From the NCBI RefSeq assembly GCF_003335675.1, contig NZ_QPHL01000017.1, positions 558,001 to 622,000 of the forward strand: DNA of 64,000 bases, written 5' to 3'. Shown here piece by piece: positions 55,433 to 64,000 of the stretch; position 1 is the stretch's first letter, and the number at the start of each line of letters is the position of its first letter. The translations under genes and the position numbers were made by a program. The DNA is from Winogradskyella sp. KYW1333. Its GTDB lineage: Bacteria; Bacteroidota; Bacteroidia; Flavobacteriales; Flavobacteriaceae. The notes under the pieces are model-generated. The model was not told the DNA's origin, made no database searches, and was given only the letters and a program-made list of their open reading frames with translations.

Positions 55433-57275
55433 TATTGATGATATATTATCAAAACTTCTAGAACAAGAAGATACTGATGGTGATAAAAAAATCACCATTG
55501 AAGACAATGGACCAAAGCAATTTGAATTGTTGTCAAATGGCGGTGAAAAATTAATAATCAAGGGGACTTATCAGCTTTCTAATTTGTTACAAGAACTTGT
55601 AATTCAAAAACAACAAGGTAAATCTGAGGCTGTTATAAATCGAGAATTTATTGATGAATTACCCACCAAAAGAATTTCTCGTATGATACGAGATTTTTAT
55701 TGGAAAGGCTTAACTAGACGAATGGATAAATCTGGGATTGAAGGGCTTATTTCAGATTCAAAAAATGAAAGCCTAACTGCTGAAATCCTTCCAGTATATG
55801 TACCAAATGGTGATAGTTTAGCTTTTGATTATTACAATACTCTAGAAAAGGAATTGCCAATAAAAGCAGTAAAGCTTCCAACTGAAATTACAGCAGAATA
55901 TGTGAAATCTATAAATAATCAACCTGGAATTTTAAGCCTAAAACTTGAGGTTGAAAATAATGAGGTAAAAGGTGTTCCATTTGTTGTTCCTGGTGGCAGG
56001 TTTAATGAAATGTATGGATGGGATAGCTATTTTGAAACTGTTGGTCTGTTATGTGATGGTAAAGTAGATTTAGCAAAAGCTATGGCAGATAATTTTCAGT
56101 ATCAAATTGAGAACTATGGCAAAATATTAAATGCAAATAGAAGTTATTACCTAACTAGAACACAACCTCCATTTTACAGTAGTTTAATTTCCGAAATCTT
56201 TGAAGTAACTAAAGATAAATGCTGGCTTGCGAGTCATTTAAAAACAGCAATTCAAGAATATGAGACCGTTTGGATGGTTCAGGGAAAAAGACTCACTCCA
56301 AATGGACTAAATCGATATAGAGCTGAAGGAATTGGTATGCCACCAGAATGTGAGGAAGGACATTTTGATATGGAATTGAAAAAGTATGCAGAAAAAGAGG
56401 GAATTTCTATAAGAGAATTCGCAAAAATGTACCAAAATGGAGAAATTATCAATGAAGAATTAGATCGTTATTTTGTTCACGATAGAAGTTTACGAGAATC
56501 TGGTCATGATACGTCTTGGAGATTAGATGATGTCTGTGCAGATTTGAATACAGTTGATTTAAATAGTCTATTGTACAAATACGAATCTGACTTTGCACAT
56601 TTAGTAGAAAATTATTTTGATGGTGAGTTTGAAGGATATCACAGTACATATTGGATTCAAGTAATGCATAAAAGAGATGAACGAATGCAAGAATTAATGT
56701 GGAATAAAGAGCATGCTCAGTATTTTGACTATAATTTTAAAACAAAAAGTCAGACTCAATTTGAAAGTGCTTCAAATTATTTCCCGCTTTGGGCTGGTTT
56801 GGTAGATTCAAGAGAAGCCGATAAACTAGTAAAAACTTTAATAACGCAATTAAAGGAGAAAGGTGGGATTGTAGGTACATCTAGAAACATGGATACCAAT
56901 CTACCTAAAGATGTTATTCAACGACAATGGGATTATCCAAACGGCTGGGCACCACATCAAATGCTAATTTGGGGAGGATTAAAAAACTATGGCTTTGAAA
57001 ATGAATTAAAAGAACTAGTCTATCGTTGGTTGTTTATGATTACAAAGAATGCTGTGGATTATAATGGTACCATTCCAGAAAAATATGACGTTGTAGAAGC
57101 CACGCATAAAGTATTTGCAGAATATGGTAATGTTGGGACAGATTTTGAATATATAACCCAAGAGGGATTTGGTTGGATGAATGCTTCATATCAATACGGA
57201 CTTAAATTATTGGATGAGACATTGGTTAACGAATTGAACCAACTCACAGAACCGGACAGCCTTTTTAAATTTTAA
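55422..57275 (+). CDS. treF: GH37 trehalase, cytoplasmic, with N-terminal calcium loop like fungal neutral trehalase
   Basis: 617 aa, no signal peptide. Expected to split trehalose into two glucose molecules by inversion. GH37 signatures are PGGRFNEMYGWDSYF and QWDYPNGWAP. The acid is D363 in ESGHDTSWR and the base is E553 in IPEKYDV. The first 30 residues hold an EF-hand-like loop D17-T-D19-G-D21-K-K-I-T-I-E-D28 followed by NGPKQFEL, strikingly like the calcium loop of yeast neutral trehalase. E. coli TreF/TreA lack this loop. The symbol is by function only. An adjacent glycerol pathway leaves a glucosylglycerol-like substrate possible. Confidence 0.9.
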   Translation: MIVDIDDILSKLLEQEDTDGDKKITIEDNGPKQFELLSNGGEKLIIKGTYQLSNLLQELVIQKQQGKSEAVINREFIDELPTKRISRMIRDFYWKGLTRRMDKSGIEGLISDSKNESLTAEILPVYVPNGDSLAFDYYNTLEKELPIKAVKLPTEITAEYVKSINNQPGILSLKLEVENNEVKGVPFVVPGGRFNEMYGWDSYFETVGLLCDGKVDLAKAMADNFQYQIENYGKILNANRSYYLTRTQPPFYSSLISEIFEVTKDKCWLASHLKTAIQEYETVWMVQGKRLTPNGLNRYRAEGIGMPPECEEGHFDMELKKYAEKEGISIREFAKMYQNGEIINEELDRYFVHDRSLRESGHDTSWRLDDVCADLNTVDLNSLLYKYESDFAHLVENYFDGEFEGYHSTYWIQVMHKRDERMQELMWNKEHAQYFDYNFKTKSQTQFESASNYFPLWAGLVDSREADKLVKTLITQLKEKGGIVGTSRNMDTNLPKDVIQRQWDYPNGWAPHQMLIWGGLKNYGFENELKELVYRWLFMITKNAVDYNGTIPEKYDVVEATHKVFAEYGNVGTDFEYITQEGFGWMNASYQYGLKLLDETLVNELNQLTEPDSLFKF

Positions 57276-57285
57276 GATGTTTTAA

Positions 57286-58449
57286 ATGTATTCATTACGA
57301 TTAATTCTTTCAAATTGGCGATACTTCTCAGTAGTTTGGGTTTTTAGTTCTTTAAACATTATGATTGGTACTTGGGTTTTATATATCCCAAGAGTTAAAG
57401 AAAAATTACAACTCTCGGATTCAGAAATTGGTTTTGCTCTTTTTTGTTTAGCACTTGGACTGTTGTTTTTTATTCCAATTGTTCCAATTATAACCAAGAA
57501 ATTTGGTCTAGGCAGATCAACTATTGTCGGTGTCTGTGTATTCAGTATTGCATTTATTGGACCGCTTATTATGCCATCTTATGAGGCGTTATGTGGCTCA
57601 TTATTTTTAGTTGGAATTTTTTCAGGATTAACGGACATAGCTATGAATACCTTGGTTTCAGAAATGGAGAAAAGAGACAGGGTTAATATTATGTCTGCCG
57701 CACATGGTTTTTTTAGCCTTGGTGGTGCAATTGGTGCTTTGGTTGGAACTGGTTTAATGAGTGTGTTTAAAATTCCTTTTTATCATATTGCACTAATGGC
57801 ATTCATAGTGATTACTACTAATCTTTTTTTGTCACATCAATATCTAAAAATTAAGGAAACAGAAGTTGAGGTTGAGAAAAAGAAAGGTAAATTTCAGTTA
57901 AAAAAATTCAAACCATTATTTATACTGGCTTTTTTGGCAATGGCTACCATGGGTAATGAAGGGGCTATAGAGCATTGGAGTTCAATATATTTAATAGATG
58001 TAGTTGAGATTTCTTCAGATAATTATGCTGGTTTTGGATTTACTATTTTTTCGATTATGATGACAGTTGGTCGTTTCTTCGGAGATGGCATAAGTGCTAA
58101 AATAGGGTCTTCAAAAATCGTTTTCTTAGGGTGTTTAATGGCAGTAATAGGTTATTTATTTATACTAACAAGTAGTTTTATTTTTAGCCTTTTAGGATTT
58201 GGCATAATTGGTTTGGGTCTTTCTGTTATTATTCCTGAATTAATTAGAATGGCGGGAACAACTAAAGGGATTGCAGCTTCAAAAAGTATATCTTTTGTGA
58301 CTGGTGTTGGATTTTTAGGCTTTTTGTTGGGTCCAATAATTATTGGTTACATATCAGATAGTTTCACACTTAAAATGAGCTTTGTATTTTTATTAAGTAT
58401 AACATTAATTGCCTTATTAATTTCTATATTTAAATTAAGGGTAAAGTAG
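57286..58449 (+). CDS. MFS transporter (YbjJ-like)
   Basis: 387 aa with about 12 hydrophobic segments. The opening GTWVLYIPRVKEKLQLSDSEIGFALF and the middle MNTLVSEMEKR...MSAAHGFFSLGGAIGALVG match the YbjJ-like MFS subgroup. The loop before the second half is basic (KKKGKFQLKKFK). It follows the trehalase by 10 nt, so it belongs to the same operon. Substrate unknown; it could carry glucose, glycerol or another product. Confidence 0.84.
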   Translation: MYSLRLILSNWRYFSVVWVFSSLNIMIGTWVLYIPRVKEKLQLSDSEIGFALFCLALGLLFFIPIVPIITKKFGLGRSTIVGVCVFSIAFIGPLIMPSYEALCGSLFLVGIFSGLTDIAMNTLVSEMEKRDRVNIMSAAHGFFSLGGAIGALVGTGLMSVFKIPFYHIALMAFIVITTNLFLSHQYLKIKETEVEVEKKKGKFQLKKFKPLFILAFLAMATMGNEGAIEHWSSIYLIDVVEISSDNYAGFGFTIFSIMMTVGRFFGDGISAKIGSSKIVFLGCLMAVIGYLFILTSSFIFSLLGFGIIGLGLSVIIPELIRMAGTTKGIAASKSISFVTGVGFLGFLLGPIIIGYISDSFTLKMSFVFLLSITLIALLISIFKLRVK

Positions 58450-58468
58450 AACAGATTATTTATGAAAT

Positions 58469-58813
58469 ATGAAAAGACGAGAATTTGCAAAGAATATCGC
58501 ATTAGCTTCAGTTGCTCCAAGTACTAGTTCATTATTAATGAGTTGGGGAAATTATTGGTTGGGAGGCGATTGGGCACTAACAAGTTATATGGTTTTGAGA
58601 GGACTTACGGCATATGGAAAAGATGACTTATCCAAATCCATTACGAAAAAAGCCTGTAAGAATGTAGCGATCGTTTTTGAGGCAACATGGACATTCTGGG
58701 AAAAACTATGCGTCAGATTTGGTATCTTATGGTATGCTAGAAAAAAAAGATTTTTGTGGTGGACTGCACTTTTTCCAATTGCTATGTATAATGAATATTT
58801 AAAGGAGATGTAA
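58469..58813 (+). CDS. Small unknown protein with twin-arginine-like start
   Basis: 114 aa. The N-terminus MKRREFAKNIALASVAP carries an RRxFxK pattern as in Tat signals, but the following hydrophobic stretch is weak. The rest is rich in Trp, Tyr and Phe (TFWEKLCVRFGILWYARKK, FLWWTALFPIAMYNEYL), suggesting membrane association. It starts 20 nt after the MFS gene and ends 4 nt before glpD, with an AAGGAG sequence at its end that can serve glpD. No family recognised. It may be real by spacing and frame; the function is unknown. Confidence 0.6.
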   Translation: MKRREFAKNIALASVAPSTSSLLMSWGNYWLGGDWALTSYMVLRGLTAYGKDDLSKSITKKACKNVAIVFEATWTFWEKLCVRFGILWYARKKRFLWWTALFPIAMYNEYLKEM

Positions 58814-58816
58814 TTA

Positions 58817-60391
58817 ATGTTCAACAGAAAAGAACAGATTAAGCAACTAAAGACGACTTCAAAATTTAATATTGTTGTAATTGGTGGTGGTGCTAGTGGA
58901 TTGGGAATCGCGGTAGATGCAGCCTCAAGAGGATTTAAAGTAGCATTGTTTGAAGCTCATGATTTTGCGAAGGGTACTTCTAGTAGAAGTACAAAGTTAG
59001 TTCACGGTGGAGTGCGCTATCTCGCCCAAGGTAATATAAAATTAGTTATTGAAGCATTACGTGAAAGAGGACTGTTGGAGAAAAATGCCAATCACTTGTT
59101 TAAACGTCAGACCTTTCTTATACCAAGTTATAAATGGTGGTTTAAATATTATTATGGTTTTGGTTTAACTATTTATGATTGGTTGTCTGCTAGACTTTCA
59201 TTAGGTGGTTCTAGAATTATTTCTGCTAAGAAAGCCAGTCAGAAAATTAAGAACCTCATACCTAAAGGGCTTAATGGTGGTGTGACCTATTTAGATGGTC
59301 AATTTGATGATGCACGACTTGCACTTAACCTAGCACAAACAGCTATTGAGCAAGGTGCAGTAGCCTTAAATCATTTTAGGGTTAATGATATTTTAAAAGA
59401 CTATGATAAAAAGGTTTCAGGTGTTACTGTTTTAGACACAGAAACTGACGAGGAATTAAATATTAATGCTGATGTTGTGATTAATGCAACAGGTGTGTTT
59501 GCTAATAAGATTTTAAAACTAGCAGGACGAAAAAAGAAGAGTCTCAAGATTGTACCCAGCCAAGGTATTCACTTAGTATTGGATAGATCTTTTTTAGAGG
59601 GTGAAACGGCATTGATGGTTCCTAAAACCAGTGATGGTCGTGTGTTGTTTGTAATTCCATGGTATAATAAAGTAGTATTAGGTACTACAGATACACCAAT
59701 TGACAAACCTAGCTATGAGCCTAAACCTCTAGCGGAAGAAATAGATTTTATACTCGAAACAGCAACTCAATATTTTACTAAAGCACCAACAAGAAATGAT
59801 ATAAAATCGGTTTTTGCAGGTTTAAGACCATTAGTGGCACCAGAAGGAGATAAAAGTAATACCAAAGAGATTTCTAGAGGTCATAAAATTATCCACTCAG
59901 AGAGTGGCTTAATTACAATAGTCGGTGGTAAGTGGACTACATACAGAGAAATGAGTGAAGATGTAGTTAACGATGCTATTGAATCCCATAATTTAAAAAA
60001 GAGCTCAACTAAGACGAAATCACTTTCTATTCATGGTAATATTTCTACTAATGAAAAATTAGGATTAAATGGAGTTTATAGGGTATATGGTAGTGATGCA
60101 AAACAATTAATGAAGTTTATAGAAACGGATGCAAGTTATAAGAATAAATTACATCATAATTATGAATACACTGTAGGTCAAGTTATTTGGGCTGCTAGAT
60201 TTGAAATGGCCAGAACTGTTGAAGATGTCTTGGCAAGACGATTTAGGTTGTTATTCTTAGATGCACAGGGATCAATTGATATTGCAGAAAAAGTTGCTTC
60301 TATACTTCAGAAAGAATTGAATAAAACTGGAGACTGGAAACAAAATCAAGTTGAAAAATTTACAACTCTTGCTAAGGGTTACTTAATTTAA
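58817..60391 (+). CDS. glpD: Aerobic glycerol-3-phosphate dehydrogenase
   Basis: FAD enzyme, 524 aa, oxidising glycerol-3-phosphate to dihydroxyacetone phosphate and passing electrons to quinone at the inner membrane. The FAD motif is VIGGGASGLGIAVDAASRGF, followed by the GlpD signature GTSSRSTKLVHGGVRYL. The later SKTSDGRVLFVIPW-like segment and VGGKWTTYREM are conserved. glpK follows after 6 nt. No glpF channel gene is near, so glycerol must come by another route or from a glycoside. Confidence 0.96.
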   Translation: MFNRKEQIKQLKTTSKFNIVVIGGGASGLGIAVDAASRGFKVALFEAHDFAKGTSSRSTKLVHGGVRYLAQGNIKLVIEALRERGLLEKNANHLFKRQTFLIPSYKWWFKYYYGFGLTIYDWLSARLSLGGSRIISAKKASQKIKNLIPKGLNGGVTYLDGQFDDARLALNLAQTAIEQGAVALNHFRVNDILKDYDKKVSGVTVLDTETDEELNINADVVINATGVFANKILKLAGRKKKSLKIVPSQGIHLVLDRSFLEGETALMVPKTSDGRVLFVIPWYNKVVLGTTDTPIDKPSYEPKPLAEEIDFILETATQYFTKAPTRNDIKSVFAGLRPLVAPEGDKSNTKEISRGHKIIHSESGLITIVGGKWTTYREMSEDVVNDAIESHNLKKSSTKTKSLSIHGNISTNEKLGLNGVYRVYGSDAKQLMKFIETDASYKNKLHHNYEYTVGQVIWAARFEMARTVEDVLARRFRLLFLDAQGSIDIAEKVASILQKELNKTGDWKQNQVEKFTTLAKGYLI

Positions 60392-60397
60392 GCGAAT

Positions 60398-61888
60398 ATG
60401 TCGAAAAAAATCATTTTAGCATTAGATCAAGGGACAACATCAAGCAGAACTATTGCATATAATTCTAAAGGTAAGCCTATAGCAACTGCACAACAAGATT
60501 TTGAACAGCTATTCCCAAAAAATGGTTGGGTTGAACATGATCCCGAAGCTATATGGCAATCACAGATCAAGACTATTAATGAAGTATTTACAAAAGGTAT
60601 ATCAGCGAATGATGTTGTAGGAATAGGTATCACTAACCAAAGAGAAACTACGATTGTTTGGCATAAGGATACAGGTGAGCCCATTTATAATGCAATAGTA
60701 TGGCAGGATAGAAGAACGGCATCCTATTGTGATGAGCTCAAATCTACTGGTCAAGAAGAATTGATTCAAGAAAAAACAGGATTGATAATTGATGCTTATT
60801 TCTCTGCGACAAAGTTAAGATGGATTTTGCACAATGTTGCGGGTGCAAATGATCTTGCAAAGAACGGGAAACTGTGCTTTGGCACTGTTGATACTTGGTT
60901 GATTTATAAATTGACTAAAGGCAAAGTATTTGTTACTGATGTTAGTAATGCTTCAAGGACAATGTTATTTAATATCCATATCCTGAAATGGGATACTGAA
61001 CTTCTCAATTTGTTTGATATTCCAAAAGCTATTTTACCAGAGGTAAAGTCCTCTTCAGAGGTTTATGGACATACAGAATTATTTGACTATAAAATCCCGA
61101 TATGCGGTATTGCTGGTGATCAACAAGCCGCATTATTTGGACAGCTCTGTACAAAGAAAGGTATGGTTAAAAACACCTATGGTACAGGTTGCTTTCTATT
61201 AATGAATACTGGTAAAAAACCTGTTAAATCACAAAACAATCTTTTATCTACGATTGCTTGGCAAATTAATGGCAAGACACAGTATGCTTTGGAAGGAAGT
61301 GTATTTGTTGGTGGAGCAGCTGTACAATGGTTGCGAGATGGGATTAACCTCATTAATGATGCAAGTGAAATTGAAACTTTGGCTAGTTCTGTGCCAGATA
61401 GTGATAATGTTGTGGTCGTTCCGGCTTTTACAGGTTTGGGAGCACCATATTGGGATCCTTATGCTAGAGGTAGTATCATGGGAATTTCTAGAGGAACCAC
61501 TAAAGGTCATATTGCTAGAGCAACATTAGAAGGAATTGCACTTCAAGTTTACGATATTGTAAAAGCTATGGAAAGTGACTCTAACATGCACATTACAGAA
61601 TTACGAGTTGATGGTGGTGCAACTGCAAATAATTTATTGTTACAAATACAATCCGATATTTTTGATTGTGATGTTGTAAGACCTACTAATTTAGAAACAA
61701 CAGCTTTAGGTGCAGCATATTTAGCAGGATTGGCTGTTGGTGTGTTTAAGAGTAAAGATGCACTCAGTGAATATTGGGAAAAAGATAAGACCTTTAAACC
61801 TCAAACAAATAAGGAAGGCCAATTAAAGCTCATTAAACTTTGGCACAAAGCTGTAAACCGAAGTAAAAATTGGTTAGATGATAATTAA
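60398..61888 (+). CDS. glpK: Glycerol kinase
   Basis: 496 aa, phosphorylating glycerol to glycerol-3-phosphate in the cytoplasm. FGGY family marks are ALDQGTTSSRTIAY, ITNQRETTIVWHK, WQDRRTASYC, the ADP-binding GIAGDQQAALFGQ, NTYGTGCFLLMNTG and the signature GLGAPYWDPYARG. The pair glpD-glpK with the trehalase operon upstream suggests joint use of sugar and glycerol. Confidence 0.97.
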   Translation: MSKKIILALDQGTTSSRTIAYNSKGKPIATAQQDFEQLFPKNGWVEHDPEAIWQSQIKTINEVFTKGISANDVVGIGITNQRETTIVWHKDTGEPIYNAIVWQDRRTASYCDELKSTGQEELIQEKTGLIIDAYFSATKLRWILHNVAGANDLAKNGKLCFGTVDTWLIYKLTKGKVFVTDVSNASRTMLFNIHILKWDTELLNLFDIPKAILPEVKSSSEVYGHTELFDYKIPICGIAGDQQAALFGQLCTKKGMVKNTYGTGCFLLMNTGKKPVKSQNNLLSTIAWQINGKTQYALEGSVFVGGAAVQWLRDGINLINDASEIETLASSVPDSDNVVVVPAFTGLGAPYWDPYARGSIMGISRGTTKGHIARATLEGIALQVYDIVKAMESDSNMHITELRVDGGATANNLLLQIQSDIFDCDVVRPTNLETTALGAAYLAGLAVGVFKSKDALSEYWEKDKTFKPQTNKEGQLKLIKLWHKAVNRSKNWLDDN

Positions 61889-61894
61889 TACCTC

Positions 61895-61917
61895 AAATCT
61901 GATATGTTAAATCAGGT
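61895..61917. terminator. Weak bidirectional terminator between glpK and the convergent gene
   Basis: AATCTGAT and ATCAGGTT pair over 8 bp (one G-T) with a 7-nt loop, starting 7 nt after the glpK stop, followed by ATTTAAAT. It lies in the 32-nt gap between convergent genes. The lack of a clear T-run makes the call weak. Confidence 0.4.
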
Positions 61918-61920
61918 TAT

Positions 61921-62688
61921 TTAAATAGAGAATTCACTTTTTATAATTTTAATCGGCATTATTCTATATTTTTTAAGCCTTCTGATAATTGTTTTAATGT
62001 CTCTAATCTTAAAGAGATTAAATTCTGTTCTTTTTTTAAGTTCTTTTTTATCTAAACGAATGTTGTTTCCATTTAGCATACTATAAACAGCACCCGGAAA
62101 TGGTAACGGTTTTAATTTCTCATTATTAACAATAGTTCTTTCATGATTAAAATATAACAAGTCATCAATCAATAATTCAATTAAATCTGGCTTAATAATT
62201 ATACAAGATCCACAAACTTCATTAAAATTTTTTAAATTTAAAAATGAGTATTTTTTACCTTCAGTATATAGATATCCTTTATTAATATACCATCCTTTTA
62301 CGGAATCGTCGGCATTTTTACAAACGAAATCACATATTTTATTACTAATACAATCATCAGAATCAACTGTCATTACATATGGAAAGCCCATTTTCAATGC
62401 ATGTTCTGAAGCCACTTTTAACTTTTTTGATTTGTCGGCTCTTTTAACTATTAAATTTTCTTGATTTAGATGAGTTAAAATAGGTGGAGAAAATTTCATT
62501 TGTAAAAATTCAACTCTATAATCATTTTTGAAATTTGTTTCTGGTATTTCATGACATGCAACAATGACCTTGAAATTTGTATTATTTTGATTACAAATAG
62601 AATTAATACATCTATTTAAAAGGCAAGAGAACTCATGCCAATCAGGAGTCGTTGCTTTACTTTGAACAGGAATAATAAAGGCTAACAC
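61921..62688 (-). CDS. Glycosyltransferase-like protein (GT-A fold)
   Basis: 255 aa, no signal. The N-terminal LAFIIPVQSKATTPDWHEF strand and the metal-binding VDSDDCIS (a DxD motif, about residue 140) suggest a GT-A fold transferase acting on nucleotide sugars. The C-terminus is rich in Lys and Arg, as in membrane-peripheral transferases. It stands alone between glpK and the DUF1080 gene with a 207-bp gap upstream. It resembles putative rhamnosyltransferase-type proteins in its opening, but I cannot name the donor or acceptor. Confidence 0.65.
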   Translation of the reverse strand: MLAFIIPVQSKATTPDWHEFSCLLNRCINSICNQNNTNFKVIVACHEIPETNFKNDYRVEFLQMKFSPPILTHLNQENLIVKRADKSKKLKVASEHALKMGFPYVMTVDSDDCISNKICDFVCKNADDSVKGWYINKGYLYTEGKKYSFLNLKNFNEVCGSCIIIKPDLIELLIDDLLYFNHERTIVNNEKLKPLPFPGAVYSMLNGNNIRLDKKELKKRTEFNLFKIRDIKTIIRRLKKYRIMPIKIIKSEFSI

Positions 62689-62895
62689 ATTTTAATAAAT
62701 TATGTTAAGACATTAAAATAAAAATAAAAATATGCAAATAAAAAAAACTACCCTTAAATAGGTTGTATGGCTTGCTTATTCAGTTTAAAAGTTTGGCAAT
62801 TACAAAATATTAAGGTATCACCTGGTTTAAATAATTAATTCTTTTTAAGAAGATCTGCGAAAAAAATATGAATTAAATATCTATCTGTTAATTTA

Positions 62896-63684
62896 TTAAT
62901 TTAAAAGTTCAAGGATTTCTATATTTTTAAATTCTACAGGGTGGCTCTCACTCTGTAAAGAAATATACCCTGATTTTACAGGTTGCCCCTTTAGTGCCAT
63001 TGTGAATTCTGAGGAATACTCACCTCCATATATAGGTTTGGTATATTCCATAACCTTCACGCCATTTATAAAGTGTTTAATAATAGAATCATTGTTAACT
63101 TCAATTTCTAAATGCACCCATTGTGTGTCATGGATAGTCTCTGAGCTTGAATTTATGCAATGATCGGTTACCAATTGATTATTCATTTCAACATGTGTTC
63201 CAGGTGTGCATAGATTTGCAGTAGGCCTTTCTTTTATTCCGTCACCACCAAGTAGTTGAACTTCAATTGATACAGGAAAACCTTGATCTAATCCTATGCT
63301 ATTAGGATCTTCACAATGAATCATTACACCACTATTTTTATAGGCCCATGCTTCACCGTCAGCGACTTGATTGTCTAAAAATCTATAATCTAATCGCAAT
63401 TTATAATTCGAAAAAGGCTTTTTGTAGTAGATATGACCAAAGGTGTTATTAAAAGAGTCATTGTACTTGGAGTAATCTACTTTTAAAATAGAGTCTTCAA
63501 CTTTGAAAGTAGAATTGAAATTATAACCAATAGGATGTCCTTTAATTTTTACAACCCAATCATCTAAGTTATTTTTTGACAATAAATTAACCCAGTTTTC
63601 TTGCTCAGAAGAATTATTATCACATGACTGATATAGAAATATGAAGACAATTAAACCAATGCAATATTTTGATAGCTTATGCAT
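62896..63684 (-). CDS. DUF1080 (3-keto-disaccharide hydrolase domain) lipoprotein
   Basis: 262 aa. Lipobox YQSC (C21) anchors it. The mature part is a LamG-like beta-sandwich of the DUF1080 family, with NWVNLLSKNNLDDWVVK at its start, YRFLDNQVADGEAWAYKNSGVMIHCED in the middle (span about 96-122) and GYISLQSESHPVEFKNIEI at the end. Some members hydrolyse 3-keto-glycosides formed by an oxidoreductase. The upstream gene, a gluconate-2-dehydrogenase subunit 3 relative, supports this role. The gap between the two genes is 14 nt. Confidence 0.9.
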   Translation of the reverse strand: MHKLSKYCIGLIVFIFLYQSCDNNSSEQENWVNLLSKNNLDDWVVKIKGHPIGYNFNSTFKVEDSILKVDYSKYNDSFNNTFGHIYYKKPFSNYKLRLDYRFLDNQVADGEAWAYKNSGVMIHCEDPNSIGLDQGFPVSIEVQLLGGDGIKERPTANLCTPGTHVEMNNQLVTDHCINSSSETIHDTQWVHLEIEVNNDSIIKHFINGVKVMEYTKPIYGGEYSSEFTMALKGQPVKSGYISLQSESHPVEFKNIEILELLN

Positions 63685-63698
63685 GAATCAAATTAAAC

Positions 63699-64000
63699 CT
63701 AATTAAGTGAATAAGCTTTTCCTCCAGTTTCACTCAAATCAATGCACCCTTCTTGTTTGCCAGGTACAGGTCTATATACCAATACTTCCTCTCCAATATA
63801 CTCTGTACTTTTATAAGCGAATATACATAACCCTCTTATGTTACTCAGAGCAACGTAATTGGCAACTTCATCTGAAATTGAAGATTCGTTTTTAACTGAT
63901 TCGTTGTAGGTTTCCCATAGCATTTTGTCTTCTTCCTTGGTTTTCTTTAAAGCTTCAGCTAATAAAGGTTCTATCCCTTCTATTTGAATATCATCAAGAT
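63699..64000 (-). CDS. Gluconate 2-dehydrogenase subunit 3 family protein, C-terminal part (cut by window edge)
   Basis: The minus-strand frame is open to the window end, about 100 residues, so the start lies beyond 64000. The closing pattern YIGEEVLVYRPVPGKQEGCI followed by GGKAYSLN matches the C-terminus of this family, which typically ends in a VPG-x-GC-x segment. Members are small periplasmic partners of GMC-type oxidoreductases; a GMC gene would be expected next, outside the window. It precedes the DUF1080 gene by 14 nt, fitting an oxidise-then-hydrolyse pathway for glycosides. Confidence 0.75.
   Translation of the reverse strand, partial: LDDIQIEGIEPLLAEALKKTKEEDKMLWETYNESVKNESSISDEVANYVALSNIRGLCIFAYKSTEYIGEEVLVYRPVPGKQEGCIDLSETGGKAYSLN

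Noticed and set aside
1..64000. Insertion sequences, prophage, CRISPR and tRNA genes
   Set aside because: I looked for transposase or phage proteins, regularly spaced repeats and tRNA T-arm patterns in the gaps and found none.

Overview
The window is AT-rich chromosomal DNA, densely coding, and almost certainly from a member of the Bacteroidota, most likely a marine Flavobacteriaceae species. The evidence is a SusC/SusD pair, many lipoproteins with short lipoboxes, the flavobacterial arginine cluster with the acylornithine-type transcarbamylase argF', paired Amt/PII genes, and weak Shine-Dalgarno use. I saw no tRNA, rRNA, insertion sequence, phage gene or CRISPR array.

Region 1 (1-12.6 kb) handles anaplerosis and nitrogen entry. 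The 3' three quarters of a PEP carboxylase gene run into a strong hairpin terminator. A leftward operon follows: outer-membrane porin, amt, glnK, amt. It is divergent from gltB-gltD (glutamate synthase). The shared 432 bp intergenic region carries two near-identical ACCCC-N9-GGGGT-like elements exactly 52 bp apart, a candidate nitrogen operator. Two long hairpins sit between genes of the amt operon.

Region 2 (12.6-30.3 kb) is leftward amino-acid biosynthesis. The arginine cluster (GNAT, argG, argC, proC, argD, argF', argB, argE, argH) is mostly translationally coupled by 1-4 nt overlaps. Upstream lies a GC-richer, possibly structured leader. Next come a non-phosphorylating NADP glyceraldehyde-3-phosphate dehydrogenase and ilvD-ilvB-ilvN-ilvC-ilvA. 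The transcarbamylase has Thr at the position that separates acetylornithine from succinylornithine enzymes.

Region 3 (30.6-52.7 kb) is a carbohydrate utilisation locus. A sugar porter, a GH32 beta-fructosidase lipoprotein and a PfkB fructokinase form a compact operon, followed by a convergent LacI regulator. Divergent from lacI are susC and susD. Similar CGAAA-N4-TTTCG palindromes precede the porter and lie between lacI and susC. The expected flow is fructoside capture by SusCD, hydrolysis by GH32, uptake by the porter and phosphorylation by the kinase. Downstream of a hairpin lies an unusual cassette: three roughly 1,090-residue FG-GAP/ASPIC-UnbV lipoproteins in tandem, a small unknown lipoprotein, a vanadium-haloperoxidase/PAP2-like lipoprotein and a uridine-kinase-like P-loop protein.

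Region 4 (52.8-64 kb) contains two MFS transporters, a GH37 trehalase with a fungal-type N-terminal calcium loop, a third MFS transporter, a small Tat-like unknown protein, glpD and glpK. The last genes, leftward, are a glycosyltransferase-like protein, a DUF1080 lipoprotein and the C-terminal part of a gluconate-2-dehydrogenase subunit 3 family protein. The last two suggest a 3-keto-glycoside pathway. A trehalase-type enzyme beside glycerol catabolism suggests use of compatible solutes such as trehalose or glucosylglycerol; this is inference.
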